Positions 25,001 to 34,000 of a stretch of 64,000 nt of DNA are shown here, one piece after another. The translations under genes and the position numbers were made by a program. This DNA comes from Sphaerolaimus hirsutus. Taxonomy: Eukaryota; Nematoda; Chromadorea; Monhysterida; Sphaerolaimidae. Position 1 is the first letter of the stretch, and each line of letters starts with the position of its first letter. Below the pieces are notes generated by a model. The model was not told where the DNA came from. It made no database searches and saw only the letters and a program-made list of their open reading frames with translations. The DNA is taken from the NCBI GenBank assembly GCA_964036195.1, contig OZ038453.1, positions 2,127,438-2,191,437 of the forward strand, given 5' to 3'.

Positions 25001-28000
25001 AATGAATATGAAGAAAATGAAGGGAAACAAAACCAGTTGGCGGTGATAATAAACAACATTTACGTTGATAACTTCATCATGAGTGTCACGAATGAAGTTG
25101 AAGCTTTAAAACTATATTACAAAGTCAAAGCTTTATTTAACCAATGTTCTATGAACATGAGGGAATGGCTGTCAAACTCCAGATCAATCATGAATGAAAT
25201 AGCAGAAAACGACAGGAGTCCAAAGGTGAATAAAATTGTCGCAGTAATGGGCATGAAATAAAATCACCAAACTGACATGCTGGCAATATCAACACCAAAA
25301 TTGCAAATTGACAGCATCACAACACCAACCAGATGAAACTTGAATAAATTATTGGTGTAAGCATATGACCCAATTGGGTTCACAGCACCTGTTTCACTGA
25401 CCCTGAAATCCCAGTTGTCAATGCTGCTCCAAGAGACAAAAACAACACAATGGGATGAGCCAATTGAAGATAAATACAGATTGGAAAAACAATGGAAAAA
25501 TGCCAGAAAACTGAAAATCGAGCCAGAAAATGGAAAAATGGCCTGGTAAAACGGAAACGGAAAGGTAAAAATTTTTCAGCCGGAAAACGGAAAAATGGGC
25601 CGGAAAAACGGAAACGGAAAGGTAAAAAATTTTCAGCTGCCGGAAAACGGAAAACGGAAAGGTAAAAATTTTTCGGCTGCCGGAAAACGGAAAACGGAAA
25701 GGTAAAAAATTTTTGGCTGCCGGAAAACGGAAAACGGAAAGGTAAAAAATTTTCCTGCGGAAAGGCGGAAACGGAAAACGGAAACGGAAATTTGACACCC
25801 TACTTCAGGTACTTAATATTTATAATGACAATTGTCACTTTACTTTACATTTTGTCATGACAATTGACACTCTGCATGACATTTTACATGATGTTTGACA
25901 CTTTACTTTACACTTTACAAGTGTCTTGGATTGACGTCTGATTGTAAAAGCGCTATTGCATTAAGCCAAACCTTGTTTCCTACACCACGTATATCCTTGA
26001 ATAAGTCCCCAGGGGAGTTATTTTTGACTGGGGAGTTATTAAGGTTGGGAGGGATAATCGAGCGGAGTTGTTTTACACGCTCCCTTGCAACAAAGCAAAA
26101 TCACTCTGGCTAGTGTAGGTCAAATTAAACATGTCCCCAAAATAATCCCCCCCCCATTTCAGCTAGCATTTGGCTGTATTTTCCTGATCCCCGAGGAATA
26201 CCCTGGCCTTCGGCTCGGCTTTTTTGCACTTGGCTGCTCGCCAGCCGGTGTGGCGAGCAATTTTTGGACGATTTTATTGGATGGAAATTTGGATTTGTCC
26301 GTTACGATGATGTGTGTGTCCAATTTTTCCGCACTTGGTTCGTGGTGGATTTTTATTGAGTCCTTTCGGTGACTGGAGTTGATAAAAGTACTGGATTTTT
26401 TTCAATAGTACGGATACGGGTGAATACTTTGATTTCTACTTGTACTCATAAAATACTCACGTAAAATACTTTTTTTTACTCAGCACCTGCGTAAAAGTGC
26501 GTAAAAGGTTTTTTTTGTAGTGAAAATGTAAGAGTATACTCGGCGGACCGCATGCTATGCATTTTTCTGAAGGAAACACTCCATCATGACATCATCATCA
26601 ATTAAATATAACTAATTCCAGCAAAAAAACATTTCGGGAAAAAAACATTCCTCGTTTGTACGTGACTACGCCTTTAAAAAAATTTTTTTTCTTTTTGTGG
26701 AAGTGCATACATAAATACATAAGTGCATACATACCTGCTCGCGCGTTACATAATTTTTCTACTGAGTATACCTATTTTTCTTGGTACTTGCAATAGGTGT
26801 TTATGCAAGTATTTTTTCTGGGGATTTTTTTTAATATTGGGCCTGAAATTTGAAATTCAACAAACAATTCTTTCCCGTATGATGCAAAATAATTGCCATT
26901 ATTCAGAATTCAGAGGGCAACCCGGGCCCAGACCCTGTAAAAGACCCTGTAAAATGTCATGTATTATATTTACAGTACAACCTTCCCCCTTACACACATT
27001 TAGAATAATGAAAATAAAACACAATGACAACAAAGAGAAAAAACAGGTAAAAAACAAACAGAGCACATAAGGGGCTTCCGACCTACTACGGATATAGGTA
27101 AGTACACACTCGTTCCCATTCCAACCCCAAAAAAACAAATACAACCCCCCCCCCCCCAAAAAAAAACCCCCCAAAAAAAACTCCCACCAAAAAAATTCCA
27201 TCCAAAAAATACATGTCTTACATTCAAAATATTATGGTAACAACAATTACCATAACCCCGAAAAAATAACTGACGCACAACATTTTGCGTCAACCCCCCC
27301 TAAAAAAATCATGACGCACCATATTTTGCGTCAATCTTTTGCACACACCACAAAAACATGACGCAAAACATTTTGCGTCAATACCATAAGCACAACACTG
27401 ACGCACTACATTTTGCGTCAATTCTTTTGCATCAATAACATAACCCACCCACACAAACACTGTGACGCAATTCTTGCGTCACACACCCATTCCCAACACT
27501 AATACACAGAATCTTGCACCTACCGTAACCCAACCCCAAACATGACGCAACTATGACGTCATACAGACACAAGTCTCACAACATGGGGACATAAGTCACA
27601 AAAACGGACACTTTCCGGAATTTTTACTACCATAATCCTACTAGCGTTGGGAAAAGAATGAGTGTGTAATTACCCATGGCCGTAGTAGGTCGAAAGCCCC
27701 TTATATACTGCTAAAACACCCTGTAAAATACCATGTGTCGTGTAAAATGTCATGTGTTATGTAAAATACCCTGTAAAGTGTAAAATATCCTGTAAAAGAC
27801 CATGTAATTATCCAAATCTTATTCTATAGTATCCAAAATTTGTTATCCAAATCTTGTGTTGATTTAAGATTTGGATACAATGATTTAGACACTATAAAAT
27901 AAGATTTGGATACTTTCAGACTCTTTCACATTTTACAGTGCCTTTTACACGCTCTGGGACTACCACATAAATCCCAAATAACCCCCCCCCCCCCAGCCAC

Positions 28001-31000
28001 GATGCCCTTCTGGCTGTACACAGTGGGCAGTTACCTTTTCCACGGCACAGTGGCCCTGCCATTTCTGAACATTCTCGCATCGCTGATGGCTTTGGTCATT
28101 CCGGCCGCGTGTGGATTTTTGCTAGCCAACAAGAGTCCTAAAGTGGTGCCCACCGTGAAGCGCTACATCAAGATCGTCACCCTCTTTGTGCTGTTCGTCG
28201 TGATCGCAGTTTGGCGTGGCGAAAAATGGGTGCTCTTTTTGGAGAGTGTGATTGAATGGAATGTTGGAAAAAGTGTCTAGAAAGTATATTTAATCAGATA
28301 TCTCTGGGAAAACCTACAGAAATAAATATAAAACATTTTATATTTTCTTATATTTTTTAAAATATAAGCTCCCGAACTTTTTAGAAAGTTAATCACAGAC
28401 CGCGTTTGTAAATATTGCTAAATTTGGTAAAAACCCATTCACATCTGTTCCTTTTTTTTGTTCGAGATAGTTGATTATAGAAATTTTCTGAGCTTAAATT
28501 TAATTATATTTTCTGAAAATCATCCATTTTTCGAACGCTAATCACAGTGTCTTCAATTGCGAACTGGTATATAATCCTGCTGTTGAGATGGTACACGATT
28601 GTGCCGGCCATGCTCTTGCCGTACAGTGGATACATCTTGGCCTATTGTGCTGCTAAGGTTGGTTGGGACAGGCATTTTCATGTTTTCTTTGCTTTACGTG
28701 AATTGCATTTATTGGGTTTCGTTTTTGCGGTATGTACCGTATTACCTCGAAATACTCCCATGGGGGTTTATTATTTCGCCAGCAAAATTTGAGGGGGGGA
28801 TTAATTCGAGGGGGGGGGGGGGGTTATTCGAGGGTTTTTTTTTTATTTTCGTAAAATTCATACTAAAGAATATGCCTTTTCTTACACAAAAACGGTAATA
28901 AATGTGAGAAAATAGGTCATATTGGAGCTATAGATGTACAGCTGTACACAAATGAGCGTACAAGTGTAGCTGCGATGCAAATAAGTAGTAATAAATACAT
29001 AATCTACATTGCATACATGATGTACATCATTCCGGAGGGGGGGTATTTCGAGGGGGGGTTTATTTTTTTCCCAGCCCATTTTGAGGGGGGGTAAATTCCA
29101 GGGGGGGGGGTTATTCAAGAGGGGGTAATTTGAGGTAATACGGTATTCACTACACTACCTTCAAATGTATTTTGAGGTCATATGCGATCAACCCCCCTTG
29201 AAATACCCCCATGGCCCAGATTTGATTAGGAAGGCCCAGCATGCCTGACAAATAGCCTGTTACTCTGCACTGGCACTTATTTATGTCTCACGTTGGAAGC
29301 GTGCCAATGATACTTGACGGCGTCCTAAAAAAAGTCTCAAAGGTCACAAAAAGGTCAAGTTGATGTGTTCACGAAAATTTGAAAAAAATTATTTCAGTTG
29401 TTAAGTTAAAAATTCAGTTAACGTATTCACAACAATGACTTTTTGATTTTAAAATAGAAAAATTGCATGGTTTAATTATCATTGGCATGCTTCCAACGTA
29501 AACGAGACATAAATAAGTGCGGGTGTACAGTATCAAGTCCGCCAATGAAATTACTAAAACATAGTCAAAACATGATCGTTTTTGCAGCTTTTTCGCCGCG
29601 ACGAGCGTGACGCGCGGACGATTATGGTGGGAACGGGCATTCAAAATGCCGCTCTGGTGCCAATCCCAGACCCTGTAAAATAGCCTGTAAAATGTCAAAT
29701 GTCATGCAAAGTGTCAAAAGTCATGGAAAATGCCCTGCAAAATGGCAAACGTACGTTTGCCATTTTGCAGGGCATTTTACATGACTTTTGACACTTTGCA
29801 TGACATTTGACATTTTACAGGCTATTTTACAGGGACTGGGACTGCCTCTGGCCATTTTACTGGTGCAATTGTCGCTGGACGCACCCTACAGGGACATGGC
29901 CATTGTTATACCTGTTAGTTTCCGGTTACGGTACTGGTGCCAGTCCCAGACCCTGTAAAATGCCATGTAAAATGTCAAATGTAATGCCAAGGGTTCAAAA
30001 GTCATGGAAAATGCCCTGCAAAATGGCAACCTGGTTGGGACTAGGGTGCCAAAAAATTTTTTTACGGAAAACGGAAAGGTAAATTTTTTTAACTTTATGG
30101 AAAACGGAAAACGGAAAGGTAAAAAAAAAATATCAGCCGGAAAACGGAAAACTGAAAGGTGAAAAAATTTCACTCAGCGGAAAACGGATACGTAAAAAAT
30201 TTTCAGCTGCTGGAAAATGGAAAGGTAAAAAATTTTCCTGCGGAAAAGCGGAAACGGAAAACAGAAATTTGACACCCTAGTTGGGACTGCCGCCAGTTCT
30301 TCAAAAGGCAAGTCGTGCCTAAATCCGGATCATATTTGGGATTTTAGCCATCCCGTGGTCAATATCCCGATTTCGAATTTTTGAAACTCTCAACCTCAAT
30401 CCCAGAAAATATTGTTAAATTTCAAGTGAAAAAATGACTGTTTGTGCAGAAAAATCTGAATGGAAAAATCCAGTATCTGGCATTTTAAGGTGCATTTTTA
30501 GACCTTTTTGTGAAATGTTACGATGTTCTCCAAATCACAAGTTTTTTGGCCAAAGTCACAATGTCGATCCGGGGAGTTCTAAATGCCAATGCCAATCTCA
30601 AAACCCCAATCACTGTCTCAATCCGCACCCCAGAAATAAAAAATCATTTGTTCCCCAGCTCGCTCAAACCAGGGGGGTTGAGGGTCTATTCCATGGGGGT
30701 AATTCGAGGAAATACGATACACCTAAGTAATTACCGTATTACCGTAAACACCAGTGGTATCCAAACATTGTGCACATTCAACATTTTGAAAGTTTAGCAA
30801 GGGCATCTAAAGTCTAAAGTAATTCGAGGTAATATTTACGGTATGCATCTGAAGATTCTACACGCAAATAAACGCAAATTTCATTTAACACAAAAAATTA
30901 CATAAATACAGTAACAATTATACCGTATTACCTCGAAATACCCCCATGGGGGTTTATTTTTTCGCCAGCAAAATTTGAGGGGGGGTTAATTCGAGGGGGG

Positions 31001-34000
31001 GGGCGTTTCGAGGTTTTTTTATATTATTTCGTCAGAAATTTTCGTAAGAATCGTAGTAAATAGTAGGCATTTACATACCAAAACAGGTAATAAATGTGTC
31101 CAAACAGGTGGACATAAAAACGTAGACAGCTACACAAACTAGTCTATGTGTAGCTGCAAATTAACAGTAATATACATCATGCACATTGCATACATGACGA
31201 ATTTATTATGTACATGATGTACCTCATTCTGAATAGGGGGGGGGGGGGTATTTCGAGAGGGGTTTATTATTTCCCCAGCCCATTTTGAGGGGGGTTATTT
31301 CGAAGGGGGTTAATTCAAGGGGGGATAATACGAGGTAATACGGTAAATACCTTTAAACGAGCGAGTTGCGATACTTCCGCCCGCAGGTGTGCGCGATGAT
31401 GTTGGTTCCATTGCCGCTGTGGATTTGGCTGTTCATCCGTTCTTGCCGCAGCCCCCGCAGCCACTCCGCCGACAAGACGGCCCCCCTCGTCGAACTTGGC
31501 ACAGAGCCAACCGCCGCTCATGACCAGGTGCCAGTCCCGGAGCCTGGAAACTGCGTCGTAAAATGTCAGGTATAGTGATGGAAAAGCGCCATGGCGCTGG
31601 CGCCTGGCGCTAGCGCCAAAGCAAAAAGCGCCATGGCGCTTTGGCGCTTGGCGCTAAAACGCTCTGGCGCCATTGGCGCTTGGCGCTGACGTTTGAGAAA
31701 GCGCCATGGCGCTTTTGGCGCTTGGCGCCATTTTCTGGTGGCGCTATTGGCGCCTGACGCCAGCATTTTAAATGGCGCCAAAAAGCGCCAACCATGATAA
31801 TATAAAATTGTTATAATGCAGTGAAATCCACACTCAAGTTGATCAATTTGAGTACAACTGAATAAATATTATTAATATTACAGTAGACTGTAGGTATTTT
31901 AGGCACCAACATCAAATAAAATCACAGGTGCTAAAATGTGTTTTATTTTTCTTAAGAGATCCTCATATTTGAATGTGGAGCAAATACCTATGTTTTTGTT
32001 CGCTCAAAAGCATACTCCTGTTGTACCCACCTTTTTCTTGTTAAGCCTGAACTTATAAACATTGATAACTACGAAAAAAGTTAATAGAAAGAAAATGGCA
32101 TTTTATGCTTGGCTTCTAATTCTTTCTTGCTGTCTAAATCGGGGTTTACCCCCCTCCAAATGCTCCAGTTATCTATCTATCCCCGGGCCACTCAGCTAAA
32201 ATATCTATCTATCCTAGGCAAAATTTTAGGATACCTTCTTTCCCTGACCCCCCCCCCCCCCGCCCACCCAATCGAATGTATCTAAATCTATCCAGAGCGA
32301 CTTTTTAATAGATATTTTGCTCCGATTTTCACAAAAAATGCCAATTGAATACTTTTTTAAATAGTTTTTCACCTCCAAAACCACCATCGATCATGTGAAT
32401 TGTCACCCATTTTCCACCCATTTATCCACCAATTTTTCCAACTCCACCTTTTAGCTGATTGAGGAACAACGAACTCCCCATTGAAAGCTCTCCAGTCATG
32501 ATGCTTGATTGAAAAATATATCACTGCGGATTTTAACAATTTATAAACATTGTACTAGTTCTTTGAACTGGCAAACGTTCAATGGACGTTCACAGGTATA
32601 CTCAGATGACATTATGCCCATTATTATCGCCCACATCTATCACAGGGAATAGTACCTTGCTGACAACTCGCTGCCAGCTCGCTTGCCAAGCAGCAAAAAT
32701 CAGGCCTAGCTCGCTGACAACGTTTTTGCACCTCGCTGCCAGCTCGCTGACATGTTTTTTAAATGTTGTAATGTGTTTATTAAATAGGTGCTTTCAGCAA
32801 GCTGACAGCTCGCTGCCAACTACACTGCAGCCTTTTACAGCTAGCTGCCAGCTCGCTGCCACACGCTGACAACTCGCTGCCAGCTCGCTGCCACACGCTG
32901 CCAGCTCGCTGCCAAGTGTAAACAACTGCTTGTCAGCTTGTTGTCTCCTAGCTGGCAGCGAGTTGTCAGTGAGGTACTATTCCCTGTGTATGCACTCATT
33001 GTGGCCACACAAGCTGGTTTTCAATGTTCCTTTTTGAAAACTCTTCTGGGCGACGCGTCGCTGTACGGTTTTCGAAACTGTGCAATTTTCACTTTTATTA
33101 TTCAAAAAGTGCAAGCATATGTGAATATTGGTTTCGGCAAGTCACAAACGTCACATTTGCTGAACATTTTGGAAAAGTGTAAGGCGACGCGTCGCCTCTG
33201 TAGCGGCGACGCGTCGCCTTTGTAGCGGCGACGCGTCGCCAACGTCGCCCTACGCGTCGCCGACGTCGCTTTACGCGTCGCCAGCGTCGCCGTACGCGTC
33301 GCCAGCGTCGCCGTATGCTTTGCCATGAGCAAAAAGGCAACGTCGCTGTACGCGTTGGCATGAGCAAAAAGGCAACGTCGCCGTACGCGTTGCCATGAGC
33401 AAAAAGGAAACGTCGCCATGAGCAGAAAAATTTGGAAATGTAGTCGCCAGCGTTGCCGTACGGGTCGCCATGAGGAGGAAAAAATTGAATACAATTTTGA
33501 AAACTTTAAGTATAATTCTGTACTTTTCCAACGTGTCCATTACAGTTTTCAAATATGTCTATACAAGAATAATACTTTGATCACAATTTTGAAAAGTAAA
33601 AATATAATTTTATAGTTTTCAAAAGTGTTCAGTACAGTTTTCAAAGATGTCTACACATTTCCAAAACATTTGTGAAAAGTGTGCATCGCCGGTGATGTAA
33701 AGCGACGTCGCTGTACGTCGCTGTACGCGAAAATTTTCAAATTCTGTGGAACATATGTGAAAATGCGTCGCCGTACACCGAAAAAGTAGCGAAATCGTCG
33801 CCAGGCGTCGCTAGTTTACGGATTTTCGCCAACTTACTTCAAAATCCTTTAAAAAAACATGGATGGATGTGTGAATGTAAAATTGAGAGTGTAGATACAG
33901 TTTTTTTGCTGCATGCAATGATGGGGTCGTAGAAAACTTAGCATTCATATAAAATTAAATAAAATTTTTTTAAAAAAACGTCGCTGTGGCGACGTTTCAG

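Noticed and set aside
24317-25261. Bel/Pao frame as a live retrotransposon gene
   Set aside because: There are in-frame stops soon after the RT, no gag, protease, integrase or LTRs, and it lies inside another element with its own 8-bp duplication.
25418-25798. 126-codon minus-strand frame with FPFSVFRFP-like repeats
   Set aside because: It reads the GGAAAACGGAAAGG subterminal array of the hAT-like element; related frames appear at every copy of the family.
30434-30797. 98-codon frame between introner and TA-MITE in SLC10 intron 9
   Set aside because: No recognisable domain, no matching splice signals, and the frame runs into MITE sequence.
33098-33552. Overlapping minus-strand open frames rich in Arg or Ala-Thr-Leu
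   Set aside because: They are translations of the GCGTCGCC repeat field in several frames; no conserved protein pattern.
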